Below, piece by piece: positions 33,584 to 45,400 of a stretch of 64,000 nt of DNA (its first letter is position 1; every line of letters starts with the position of its first letter). The DNA is from Zeugodacus cucurbitae. Lineage: Eukaryota > Arthropoda > Insecta > Diptera > Tephritidae. Below the pieces are notes generated by a model. It did no database searches, had not been told where the DNA came from, and was given only the letters and a program-made list of their open reading frames with translations. Made by a program: the position numbers and the translations under genes. Where the stretch lies: assembly GCF_028554725.1 (NCBI RefSeq), contig NC_071668.1, positions 17,897,501 through 17,961,500 on the forward strand, read 5' to 3'.

Positions 33584-35189
33584 GTTATTAATTAAACATA
33601 CATATGCTCTGAAAACTAAGGCCGAACCGTTTTTTAGTTTTATTATCGAACTGGAAATTCATTTTCTAATTGTAGTTTCGTTGAGTTTGATTGCTTGATT
33701 TCTGCATGATTTTAGCATGAGAGAATCTCGTGAGTTTGCAAAAAAAAAAATTTTCTTAGCTAGGCTACACTCTGTCTTAATCTTACATATTTCCAGTATG
33801 GTTGGGATAGGTTCGCGGTAGTGTTTTCAAGATTTTGGTGACAGTATTTACTGTTACTATTCGCTGTTCGACTCAAGCATCTAAATCGCTCAAGGCTTTA
33901 CTTTCTGATTTCCAAAACTGCTTAACCCCACTAAAGTATGTTTCATGTGAATAACAAAATCGGTTCATTTCTATAAGAAAGTTCAGAATAAAAGTAGCAT
34001 GAGATATTGAGTTTTATAATCTTTGCCTCAATAATAAAATTACATTCAATACGTTTCTGCTGAAACATTTGCGTTGTAATTAGATTTTCTTAAAATTTTC
34101 AAAGACCCACTTACGAGCTCACTCATACCTACACAAACTCGCAAAGGCATGAAAAGAAGCTGGTGCCCAGCACTACACTGAACAAAGCTTAATTTATGCA
34201 TATTTCCTGGTAGTGGTAATGATGAAGACACTGATGGTGATGGTGGTGGTGGTGGTGCTAGCAGTGTTGTTGGTGGTGTGGGCTTTTAATATTTAAGTCT
34301 AAGCACAATATTATATTATATTACTTTGGTGAGCATTTGTGGTTTCAAATTTCCAAAAATATTACTTAATGAGACAATATACTGGTACTGGGCGCACTGC
34401 TTTTCACCAACCTTACAAGTTCTTCGACTGCGGCGAGTCAAACAAAAGCGGAAATGCATAATGGCGTCACCTCCGGTACGCGGCACGCACAACGCCAACT
34501 AGCTAGCCTGCGCTAGCGCTTGAATGAACGTCAAATATAATTACAAAGACTTAAGTTGTGAAAATTATTATTTTAATTATTGCTTTTATTTGCTGGCGCA
34601 CGCAGCACGAAACAAAAGCGCCAAAATTGGAGTGAGGGAAGTTGGAAATATAACATATTGTGTATGTTTGCTTGTAAGAATGATGGTGGTAGGGGTAGGG
34701 GTTGCGCTTTTATCTGTGTGGAAACACGAGGCGAAATTGTAACAGTATCTTCTTTCATTGCTACGCGTACTTACATACATACATCGTATAACTGTAATGC
34801 CGCGCAATTTACTGGTTTGGGGTTGTCTCGGAAAATCAATAGCTTGGCCGTAAATCAATGCTCTGGTCAACCAAGCGCAGAATAACGTACACGCTACTCT
34901 AATATGTTGTTGCATAAATATATAAGCGTGTAAGTGTTTTATTAGGATTTTCCGTTATGGCGCAAAATTTTTTTTATTATATTACACTGCACTGTTCTGA
35001 TAGCATAGTCATAAATCTAGCGTATTTCTGTGTCTGTCACGTTTGACACTCAATAAAGTTGGACGATGTGCACTGGGCTTTATTAACTCTATAAAAATTT
35101 GAAGAAAATACAATATTTGTCAACATGTTTTTGGATTCGATATATTTTGGAAAGTATACCCTATACAATACAAGTTTTTACCAGTGAAA
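33584..35189. other. Intergenic, no gene seen
   Basis: Non-coding. It has a ggtgatggtggtggtggtggtg microsatellite at about 34228-34275. Overlapping ORFs on both strands at 34524-34915 have no domain or splice context and are probably chance. Confidence 0.4.
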
Positions 35190-35204
35190 TCGAAGAAAAT
35201 CTCG

Positions 35205-35250
35205 GCTATAACCGCGTAAGCGGTGTCTACGCCAGTCAAGAAGAGAAGTA
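35205..35250 (+). mobile_element. Isolated RTE-like 3' end
   Basis: tcggctataaccgcgtaagcggt followed by gtctacgccagtca matches the 3' terminus of the RTE-like LINE at 28.0 kb and, more loosely, the stop-codon region of the 12.2-kb copy (ggctataaccggctaaacgg). It forms accgc-gtaa-gcggt, a hairpin with a GNRA-type loop. Only the 3' tip is present, a very short truncated insertion. Confidence 0.6.
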
Positions 35251-35257
35251 TACTTCA

Positions 35258-35555
35258 TTTGCTTGTTCGATACAAGACAGTACTTCATGAAATTGGTATA
35301 ATCACTTGCTCTTCTATCTTATTATACCAGTTTACTACATTTGCTTGTACATTTGCTTGTACGATATAAGACAGTACTTCATGAAATTGGCATAATCGCT
35401 TGCTCTTCTATCTTATTATACCGGTTTACTTCATTATATATATTAATTGCTTGTTCGATACAATACAGTACTTCATGAAATTGGTATAATCGCTTGCTCA
35501 TATATCTGGTTATACCAGTTCACTTTATTTATACCAGTTGCTTGTTCGATTCGTT
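35258..35555. repeat. 94-bp tandem repeat, about three units
   Basis: The phrase tacttcatgaaattgg begins at 35281, 35375 and 35469, an exact 94-bp spacing. Each is followed by (t/c)ataatc(a/g)cttgctc and ttataccrgtt, and preceded by ttgcttgt(t/a)cgata. Units differ by a few bases and small indels. The array starts directly after the RTE 3' end. Not a CRISPR: the repeat is contiguous, with no constant repeat and variable spacer. Confidence 0.85.
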
Positions 35556-36759
35556 ATTTTGAAAATTTTTTTAAGGTTTATAAAATTTTTTTTTTTTCAA
35601 GAAATCAACACACGAATTGCTCTGGGTCTTTTTCTTGAATATTATGCGTCAATAGGTTTGAGTTCATGAATTACTCCCATTTTCATTGTCCTATAGGGTA
35701 TATCTCAGATATTTATTTTCCTCAATAACCAGTCGAGACAAAATTCAATACCAAGTAAACCAAAGAATTCGTTGCAATAAACACAGTAATCAAGTGCAAC
35801 AACTCACACTCTCGAGCAATAAAAGTATTATCTGTGAGAATTTAGCAAAATTCTTATCTAAATAATGAATAAAAGTCAATGAGAAAAATTTCGTCAATTT
35901 CTGTAATTTCATGCGTAATCATAATTTTTCCTCATTTCCCTCAAGCGACTTTACGAGCAATGATAATTTTTATTTTCGTCGATGAAAGAAATACTCGTTA
36001 CATTTATACTAGGCGCACACTTTCTTTATACGAGTGCGATCGTATGTGCCATTCAAGCATGTTCTTTAGGCACATTAGATAACTTCATATTTATTTGCAC
36101 ATTTACACTTATGTTATGAGTACTTTGCACTAAGCGTGTCGCATGCTTGTCAACTAACTACTACAAAAGAAATAAAATAAATTTGCCATTTTTATTTGCT
36201 TGCGACGCGTTGATTACTGCAAATGGCCCATGTGTGTGCGTTTGTTTTGCACTTCTCTTCTGCGTTCTGTAATAATCATCAAGTTAATATGTGCGTCATT
36301 TATTATTTCCTTTGACCTGTGACCCAACGGAAGAGGAAGTGCCTTATTTGGACTTCATGAACTTTTCTTGGTGCTTTCTTTTTAGCTACATACACTGCTT
36401 GCTTCACTTCCTAGTTGTCACTTTTTTGCTGTCACCGGTCAGTTGGTTAGTTTGCAAGGTGTTGATGGACAAAGTTAGATTGGCACTTGGCATTTAGGTA
36501 ATTTCCACTAATGAATGTAATGAATGTAATTGAGTGCGCAACAAGTACTTGTGCTAATTTTGCTTTGATGATAGGACCACATTCTTTATTTTGTATTGAA
36601 GGAATGGAAAAGTAAAGAATACTAATTGCAGAATGGTGCCAGGCCGCTTATTGAATTTTTCGTAAGCTTCTTGATATTATTCGAAGAACGGGGGAGTGTT
36701 TGCTTTTAATGGGGTGTCAGGATAACTTATGGTTTTACGGTTTAACTGATCTAACATTG
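35556..36759. other. Intergenic, no gene seen
   Basis: Non-coding DNA without recognised repeats or frames. Confidence 0.4.
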
Positions 36760-36761
36760 AA

Positions 36762-37095
36762 TTATATTGGTCTACAACTTTGCTTCCGCCGTTTTCCAAT
36801 AGGTGTCTCTAGGGTCAAGCACTGGCCGATTTTTTTTTTATATCGATCTTGGACATTTGTGTCAACATTAACCCAACAAAATATTTTAAAGATCTGTTTG
36901 CATCCCAAACATATTCTCAACTGAAAATGTCACTTTTTGAGCTGAATTCTCGACATTTGCTTTTCTTTTTTAATTCCAAGAAAAGTGCGGCTGAGGCTCA
37001 TCGCCTTTTTTACATCAACATTTGTAACCGTTTTTATAAAAAAAACTAAAATTTACAAAAAACGGCGGAAGAAAAGAAAATTTAGACACCACAGC
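36762..37095 (+). mobile_element. Internally deleted mariner element
   Basis: The left end (ttggtctacaactttgcttccgccgtttt) and right end (aaaacggcggaagaaaag, then aaatttagacacc) are inverted relative to each other over cttccgccgtttt and neighbours. Between them a frame at 36903-37014 reads MSLFELN...LLFFFNSKKSAAEAHRLF, matching the N-terminus of mariner transposases (xxLLFxFNxKKSAAEAHRLL). The frame then runs straight into the right end, so most of the transposase is deleted. Exact end bases and TA duplication were not resolved. Confidence 0.7.
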
Positions 37096-37369
37096 GTTCT
37101 ACCTCTAAACCTCTTAAAACTTCCGGAAAATTTTTAGTTCTTATTGCTGATGAAGACAAGGACCTAACACCATACTCAAAATTTACGAGATTGACACTTT
37201 TATATATGGAATTTATGCTTAAAGACAGTAATCCTTACTTCTTTGTATTGAAGACCAGGTTTTGTTTATTTATCAAAACAAATTAAAAAGGGATTTTAAG
37301 TAACCCTGTTCCAAAGGGATTACGTCGGAGGTGAAACGTTTTTACTTTAACTGATAACTTCCAAATTCT

Positions 37370-37490
37370 ATCGAATAAAGGATGATGTTGTCATGTATGG
37401 ACCCATAACCTGAAATGTGGGTATCAAAATTCTACTGAATGATGTTGTTATATATAGATCCATAATCTACAATGTGGGCATCTGTTTGAA
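37370..37490. repeat. Short tandem duplication (~60 bp)
   Basis: The series aattctatcgaataaagg, gatgttgtcatgtatgg, acccataacctgaaatgtgg is followed at once by a diverged second copy (aattctactgaatgatgttg, tatatatagatccataatct, acaatgtgggcatc). Old local duplication; no coding. Confidence 0.7.
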
Positions 37491-38083
37491 ATTCTGTTTT
37501 GATTCGCTGTTTCATCGATAAGTTAATCTTTTTAGAGATACTGGAGATGTGGAACTTCTTCGAAATACATGTATAATGTGTCTAGCAAGACGAAGTCCAT
37601 AAACCAGCGAAGTATCTGTTTATTATAAAAGTAGAGCGACCTTTATGAGCCATCTTCTTCCAGTTTCCAGTATAGTCTGGTGATTGTGTATAGAAATGGT
37701 TGCTTGATGTAAGGATGAGGATGAGAGAAAGGTGAAATATTGTTTGAGAAAAGGTTACAGCATCCAATTTATTGGTTTAATACATTTGAGCTGCGTGGAT
37801 ATAGGTATATTGGCTGTCTACTTTTGTTGTCATTCATAGTATCTTAAGATATTGGGGATTGAAACAAATACAGTGATCCAGTAAGGTTCTAAATAACTGT
37901 ATTATATTTACTCGATTTGATAAGACTACAATGAACTCACACATGGTCAATATTCCTCATATCCTTTAGTCTATTATGTATAAGAGAGGCTGGATTTTTC
38001 AAACCTCAATGACTTTGAGTACCCGATTTTCAATTGATATTATGTTTATGTGATTATCTCTCTTAAATCGAATAAAACTAGTC
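37491..38083. other. Intergenic, no gene seen
   Basis: Non-coding, no recognised repeats. Confidence 0.4.
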
Positions 38084-38395
38084 TTATAGCCTTTTCGCAC
38101 AGGAGCTAATTGATCAATTAAACGGCCCTTGCTCGATTAAAGCGCTGATTTAGATCGATTTACCATACAAAATAAAAATCTAATTTTTCTTGAATTTCTA
38201 ATTGAGTTGAAAATGAAATGCAACTCTGCATCCAAGAAAATATTTGTAATTACATAAACGTATATAAAATAGCAATCAGCTGTTGAGACTTACCAACTTC
38301 TTATGAAATGTAAAAAAATATATAACAGCTGATAGTTTATCGAGTAATTAAAATTTTAATTGATCAATTAATTTGTCTGGGCGAAAAGGCTATTA
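38084..38395. mobile_element. MITE with TTA duplication
   Basis: TTA (38084-38086) then tagccttttcgcacag and ctaattgatcaattaa; the right side has ttaattgatcaattaa, then ctgggcgaaaaggcta and TTA (38393-38395). The inverted ends are about 35 bp with a small asymmetry, and the element is 306 bp. A 3-bp TTA duplication would fit the PIF/Harbinger group. No ORF. Confidence 0.7.
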
Positions 38396-41039
38396 CAAAC
38401 TATTTTTGCATTTTGGCTTAAATATTACAAATAATGTTCGAAAGATATTAAAATGGGTGGAAACCATCTCTGAATGAGACTCTACTAACCCAGCCACTAA
38501 GTCAACTTATTTTCCAATTAATGTCTTATCGAATTGAAAACAAACGCTAAGCGCCTTAAGATATGCTACGAACTAAGGGTGTATTCATAGCTAACATACT
38601 AGCAGCAGCGCACATTCTTAATAGAATATCTTAATAGAGAGAGATATGCTAATGCTTAACCAAAAATTAAACTTTTATCTAGAGCAAGCAAGTGTGTGCA
38701 TAAAGAAAAAAGGATATGCAAATCTTACAATCATACAAACTTACACACACTGAGGCATTTCACGCACTATGAAGAAAGAAAGAAAGCCAACGGAGGGATA
38801 AGGTTCACTCTAATATCTCGTATGCTAATAACAAAGTTAAATATTTCGCTTATTTTTCCACTTCATAGCCACGAGAAATTGCTTTCCTGACTGACTTCCG
38901 GTTTAAATATTTATGTATGTATGTATGTGTGTGTGCTTTTCTGTTTGCATATATGGGCTAAGGCGGCCTTTTGTTCACCGACTGGCAAGTAAAGTAGTCT
39001 TAGTAGAAAGCAAGAATCCGTGAAGAAGTGAAAAAGGCAAATCACAGGTTGCCTTGATTTGGCGATGAACGATGAACTCGTATGCAAGCGAAAGAAATAT
39101 TCCGGCTAACGGTAAAAGCAAGTACAACAACACAGCACAGAAGAGGGAGTACAACCACAGACGTGTGCATGTGTGGTTGAGCAGGCATAACATAGAAAGT
39201 AGCTCGAAGGACAAAATAAAAAAGTGCCACAAGGGGTTGGCAACGAGGAGGTGTCCCACCGTCACTGCATGCGTTATATGTGTATTGTGATACAGACAAT
39301 TATTTCGTATCAAAAGCATATTTCCATTCTGGTAGAACGAATTTTATGCTTTTTCAATAAACATTAACCGATTTCGTTGGTATTTTTCATAAAGCCAATC
39401 ATAAAAAATTGATCACAAAAAAAAAGACTATATAAAAGTGAAGCCTGTTGTAAGCGAGTGTGAAGAAAAGTATTTATCAGTAAATACTTGGCTGATGGGG
39501 GAGAAGCGTGAAGGGAAACAGCTCAAAAATGGATAAAAAGCAGGTTGAGGGTGGCACGTGGTGTATAAGGCAAGCTGGAGGGCGTTACATACATACATAC
39601 ATACATATGTATAAACCCCAGTGAATCCAACAAGTTGCGCATGAAATCGAAACTGAGCAGCAAATCGTCGTATCTGAGTATGAAGTGTGAGGAAGTGAGG
39701 GTTGTGTGGGGTACATGTAAGACTTGCCGTCGGCTTATTCCAGTATATATAAATAGCTGTGTGCGCTTTTGAATTGTATTTATGCCACTGCACACATAAA
39801 ACACATAAAAACAACAACAACGCAAAACGTTTGGTAATCATTCATGCGTTCGTTATTTCATACGGCACCAGAGTTTATTTCTCTAATACTCGTATAAAGT
39901 TGTTTTTTGTTATTGCTATTATTTTTATATTTCTACTAAGCGTTTTTTTTGCACTGAACTCCACGCTCCAGCTATTTGTTGTTTGCATTCTTCCATTTTT
40001 CTAGGCCTATAATCAGCAGTAGACAGCTAACAGTAGATTTGCCGTTGGAATCAGGCAGGCGGCGCTTAAAAATATGGCAATCAATGAGTTGGAAAAATTT
40101 GTGTTTATCCAATGGTTTGCGCTTTTCACTGCACCGGGGGAATAACGGTTCATATGTTTGCTTTTCATCTTTTTTTTATTTTTTATTTTTCGATTTCATT
40201 TCAAAGTCGTTGATGTGCGCATATTACAAATACTTATTTTTACAATATTTTATTTTTTTCTGTTTTTTCTTCACTCTCCTCTTTTTATTAGCGCCCTTTT
40301 TTGCTTGGGAGCACTTTTCTTTTCCGTTTTATTTGTTTGAAATTTTAATTTAGCATGAAATTAAAGGAATTTAGAAATTGTTGTATGCCGATTGCATATT
40401 TTTTTGGATTGGCAATTGGATTTCACATTTTTTTAACTTTATGTAACAGAAGATTTGCTTTGTATGGGGTTCCAATTCTTCCGTAATGTAAATTGAACAA
40501 ATATAAATTCTATAATTGATTTCTGGCTGTTTTATCACTTCTCTACACCTAGTAGATATTATTCATAGATTGCGAGAGATAGGTCGGCAATTTCTCCTAA
40601 TCTATTCGCAGTGCGAAGTTATCTCTTGGATATATTAACTGGACCAAATAAGTTTAGCCATATATGTAAATTCAGATTCATAGAAATCAGTTTCATGTAA
40701 ATCCGGTTCATTAGCACCTTTTGTATATATTTAATTCAAAATTGTCACCTCCAGAAGAATAAAGCAGAATTACTTGCTGTCGTATGCAGATTTTCTACGT
40801 AATGGAGGATCGCCGGCTAAACGTTTTGACCGAATTTCCTATTCTTCTGTTTCTTCCAATTGGTATCGAATTTGCATTCATTTAAAGCTGGAATGAATTC
40901 CTTCGCATCACATAATCTAGTCAGCCAAATGTCTTCATAAACATACTCTTACAACATACCAATAAGTTTTTATGTATTCCACATTCTCCACAATGTTTCT
41001 CTCGAATATATGCCGATTTACCGGATACCTGATACATTA
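38396..41039. other. Intergenic, no gene seen
   Basis: Non-coding. It contains an (acat)n run at about 39587-39606 and T-rich stretches at about 40160-40300. Overlapping ORFs on both strands (38975-40353, up to 137 codons) are low-complexity and lack domains. TATATAAAAG at 39429-39438 has no initiator at the expected distance. Confidence 0.4.
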
Positions 41040-42115
41040 TCGAAGACAGTATGGAAAGTCATAAGGCGATTCCATACTGGGCCCTATGGGATTATTTGAA
41101 TGTCTGTCTGTCCGTCCGTCCGTGCAAGCTGTAACTTGAGTAAAAATTGAGATATCTTGATGAAACTTGGAAGACGTATTTCTTGACACCATAAGAAGGT
41201 TAAGTTCGAAAATGGGCGTAATCGGACCACTGCCACGCCCACAAAAGGGCGAATACCGAAAACACTTAAAATGCCATAACTAAGCCATAAATAAAGCTAT
41301 GGAAGTAAAATTTGGTATGAAGGATCGCACTATGAAGGGGCATATGTGGATGTAATTTTTTTGAGGAAGTGGGCGTGGCCCCGCCCCCTAATAAGTTTTT
41401 GTACATATCTCGCAAACTACTAAAGGTATGTCAAGGAAACTTTCTAGAGTCGTTTCTTTTAAGTACTACCTTATACAGTCCAAAAATGGAGGAAATCGGT
41501 TTGTAACCACGCCCACCACCCATACAAAGGTTATGTTGAAAACTACTAAAAGTGGGTTAACTCACTAACGAAAAACGTCAGAAACACTAAATTTCACATA
41601 AGAAATGGTAGATGGAAGCTGCACTCAGATTTTTTTACAAAATGGAAAATGGGCGTGGCGTCGCTCACTTATGGGTCAAAAACCATATCTCAGGAACTAC
41701 TCGACCGTTTTCAATGAAACTTGGTTTGTAATAGTTTCCTTACATCCCAATGATATGTTGTGAAAATAGGCCAAATCGCTTGAAGACGATCTGAATCGGT
41801 TACTTTACAATATATAAAGTAAGCACTAGTGAAAATATCGATGCTGAACTTTGCACAAATACTACGTTTATAGTGTGGCAGCCCCATTCTAAAAATCGCC
41901 GAAATCGGTTGTCAGAGGCCCCATATATCGAATATGAGGACCTCGGTGCTTCTAACCTAATATTAGGGTTTCCAACTTTCAATGGACTTTATACAATATA
42001 TATGACGAATATGTGGGTCAAATTGTGTATTAGATAATTTTAATTAAGTTAAATAAATAAATTGCGAGAGTATAAAATGTTCGGTTACACCCGAACTTAG
42101 CCCTTCCTTACTTGT
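41040..42115 (+). repeat. 1.1-kb dispersed repeat, copy B
   Basis: Same orientation and landmark order as 18087-19240, with a clean right end (ttgcgagagtataaaatgtt, then cacccgaacttagcccttcc, then ttacttg). The left terminal ctctcgcaa block is missing; the copy begins near the tctgtctgtccgtccgtccg run. It retains a stretch (acccgaacttag) lost from copy A near the right end. Non-coding. Confidence 0.65.
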
Positions 42116-44934
42116 TTTTTTCCATTATTTGTGATGCTCATTGGGTTTATGAAAGATAGAGAAGCGTAAAGAGCAACTATTACTGAAAATCTGTGGAAGA
42201 GTTAAGTTATTGCAACAGTCTTCCTCCTTTTAAAAATGTATGCAGCTCTGGGATTTATGAGTTAAGTGAATCTTAACAAGGGCCTGATAGGGTATTTACG
42301 GCCTAAGGAACTTCTTTGTTTATGTTTGGTAGTCGACAACGAAGATTGTTGTTGGAAAAAGTTATTGATTTGCTTGGTTTATGACACTTTATGCTTGTGA
42401 TATACTTCAGGCTGGGATAAAGAAAATGGTAGAACCATTTCATATGTTCTGTTAGTTCTTTATAGTACGTAAAATAGTGAAATCTACTGCTGTAGTATAT
42501 AATACAGTTCCAGTCTTCTGTTACCTTCTAAGGAACTAGCTTAGCCTATTCTACAGCATACAACCTGCAGTGTTGAGTTTTCTTAATTTTATAACAAGGA
42601 AGAGCTCCAAAGGACTATAAAATATGAGTCATAGTTATCTTACAAAAATAATTTTGTTCTAATCTTCAGAAAAATCATTCTGTTGAAATGGTGAGTACTC
42701 CATTAATACCCTCAAAGAGTAGTAAAATTGTTGTAGCATACTTTTTAGCGCTGATCCGATACTGTCAATTATGTGCCATAAATTACTCCAAATTACAGCT
42801 TGCAAATATGGCACATTTATTTACAACGAAACCAATTTATATGCAAATGTGTGAAATTTTCGAACTATGCATTTCAAAGCAATAATAACTTGTTGCAACA
42901 ACCCTTTCACATACATACCTATATAAGTTTTTAAAATTCAACATTTCAAAAATAAAACTTTTGCTACAATATTCTCTAGGACGCTCATTTGTATTTAAAT
43001 AAAATACAGCAATTTGTATTGACAGCAGCATAAAATTGGGCGCCGAAACTTGTATCGGACGCTGAAAAGCATTTCAAGCCTCAATAAATTTCGAGAGTAA
43101 AAACAAATTTGAATATCAAAGCTTTGAGTGGCGAAGCAGAAAACTACTAAGGAGATGTTGTGAATTAGGAGAGTTGAGTGAGGAAGGGTTAAATAAGAGC
43201 GTGAGCTCAACTGTCATACGAATTTGAATTTATATTTATATTTGAATTTAAATTAAAATTAAAATTATGAAGACACATATTTGGGGATTTAAAACTCGCT
43301 GGCTGACAGTGCGGGCGACCACAACAGAGTTGTATTTACATGAGTTGTTTATATGGGTGTGTGCTGCCAAAAGACGTCTCGTCCTCGACCCATATTTCTC
43401 ATTACACGAAAATATAATTTTCAGTCGCATTTACAACTTTTCGTTTCATTTTCATTTTAAATACATATTAATATTTCAACACCTATGAAATTTTAATGAG
43501 CTAGGCTTCTCGTTCTCTGCCTTCATACCTTTAATGTGTTTGGTTGTATGCTTGCCACGTGGAAAACGGTGGCATGCCGCTTGCTTAGATTTATAAATTT
43601 TAATTCATATTCATATCCTTTTACAGTTAACTGCACAAATCGGCATTACAACAATTGTACACATGTGAAATATGTTGCCAACACACACACACAAGCGTAG
43701 CAATTACATATGTATGTGCTTGTGCTACTTTTCCACATTTAATCTTAATTAAAAACCGGTTTTTTACACCCAAATCGCATAAGCCTACCCAAAAGGTGTA
43801 CGCAACTCATATCCTCATGTATGTATATGTAATCACATATCTGTAAATATGCCTAAGTGTATCGGTTATGTAGCTCATATTTGCGGCTTAACCCATTTCG
43901 GAATCCACAACCCCAAGCAAAGGGTTACACACACTCGCATATTTCACAATTTATGCGCTCATTGTCAGTTGAAAGCATACACCAGACGCTTAACGAATTT
44001 AGTTGTTTGGTTACTTTTGTTGTTGCTTTTTCACATTTGTTTGTTTAATTTTGCCTTCACTTTTACTTAATATCTTGCCGCAATTAAATTTTGAAAATCT
44101 TCTTATGTCCAGCCTCGCTGCGGGGTAAATACACTCACTCACCATCTTTGTGTTAAGAAATGACCTAGTTGTCTTTAATAATGGCGCCATAAAGTCCGGA
44201 AAATATACTCCTGCCGCTCTTCTAAGTTAATATGCTTGTTTTCATAGTCCTCTGCTGGGATTTGTTTGGTCAAAATGGTCGCATAATTTCAATTCTTGGA
44301 AGATTTACTGTTTTGATAGAAAATAATCCATTGAGATGCCATAGAAATACTTTACAAACAGTAGTTGATGAGAATCTATGGATTAGGCAGCTCAAGAGTC
44401 TTCGTTGATATATTAGGGAAATTGTGGGAATAGCAAAATACCCGAAGCTATACTATTAAAGTAGGGTCTAATCCGTTTAGCTTTCTGATTATACGGTTTT
44501 TGAGGTTATTGTTTTTAGAAAGTAGTGAGTTATGGCATAATCGTTAGGTAAAGAGGAAAGATCTATCACTTTAAAAGTCTTCCAAAGAACGAAGAGCTTC
44601 GGGCGGTTAAAATAAAAGCTAAGATCACAAAAGTTGTATATTTAATGTGAATAGAAGTAGTTCGAGGGTCTTTATTGGTATTATCAACCAAGTCAACATA
44701 TACTAAATAATCCCTGAATAATTAGATTCTAGAGTTTGTTGTAGTATCATTCTATGGATTTTAATCTCGGGTCATATAATTCTATCCTTTCCTGAAAAAT
44801 TATTATAGAAGTTATACCTTTATTAGTATGTTTTATCTTGAGATTTAGTTTATTTCCTCAGAAAACTGGATACTCAAATATTACTTGTATTTACTTATTA
44901 TATTGGGATTTATAGCATATGCGGACATATAAAG
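42116..44934. other. Intergenic, no gene seen
   Basis: Non-coding, with scattered TACATA microsatellites (about 43700-43720, 43815-43830). No supported frames. Confidence 0.4.
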
Positions 44935-45400
44935 GAGCGCAAATTCGGTGTTGGATTCGTGGTGTGAGAGGGACTGCGTCCTTGAGTCCTGGCATTCAAT
45001 CCGATGGATGAACGTCTAGCCATAATTCGCATCAAAGCAAGATTCTTTAACATATCGCTTATTTGTGCCCACGCTCCGATGGAAGAGAAGGACGATTTGG
45101 CTAGGATATCTTTTACGAGCGCTTAGAACGTACCTACGAGTGCTGCCCCCCACGTGGGTGGGTAAAGAACGTGTCTTTGGCACAACAGTCGGAAAATTCA
45201 GCCTCCTTGACGAAACATCGCCAAATGGGCTGAGGCTGATCGAATTCGCTGGGACCCGGAGACAATCCAGCCAATTTTATAAGGCATCAAATTGGTCAAT
45301 ATAGATTCTGGTCCCACAGCAATTCGACCATTTAATTGCGCGGCGCAGACAGTTCATCGGGTTAGCGACATCCCTCTAAGGAGACATTCAATCTAGCATC
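44935..45400 (+). pseudogene. RTE-like endonuclease domain fragment
   Basis: Frames on the + strand give DERLAIIRIKARFFNISLICAHAPMEEKDD (about 45006-45096), the core of the APE-type endonuclease of RTE-like LINEs, then GKERVFGTTVGKFSLLDETSPNGLRLIEFAG (about 45160-45255) in another frame, as in the GxFxGxxGxxSLHxxTSxNGxRLIDFA block. VNIDSG near 45300 recalls the terminal SDH motif, but D-H is lost. Frameshifts and stops make it dead. This is the half of the protein that is missing from the 12.2-kb and 47.5-kb copies; no RT follows it here. Confidence 0.75.

Noticed and set aside
35258..35555. CRISPR-like array
   Set aside because: Units are contiguous 94-bp tandem copies without unique spacers, in a eukaryotic context.
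39429..39438. TATATAAAAG as a promoter
   Set aside because: No initiator at the expected distance; surrounding ORFs are low-complexity.
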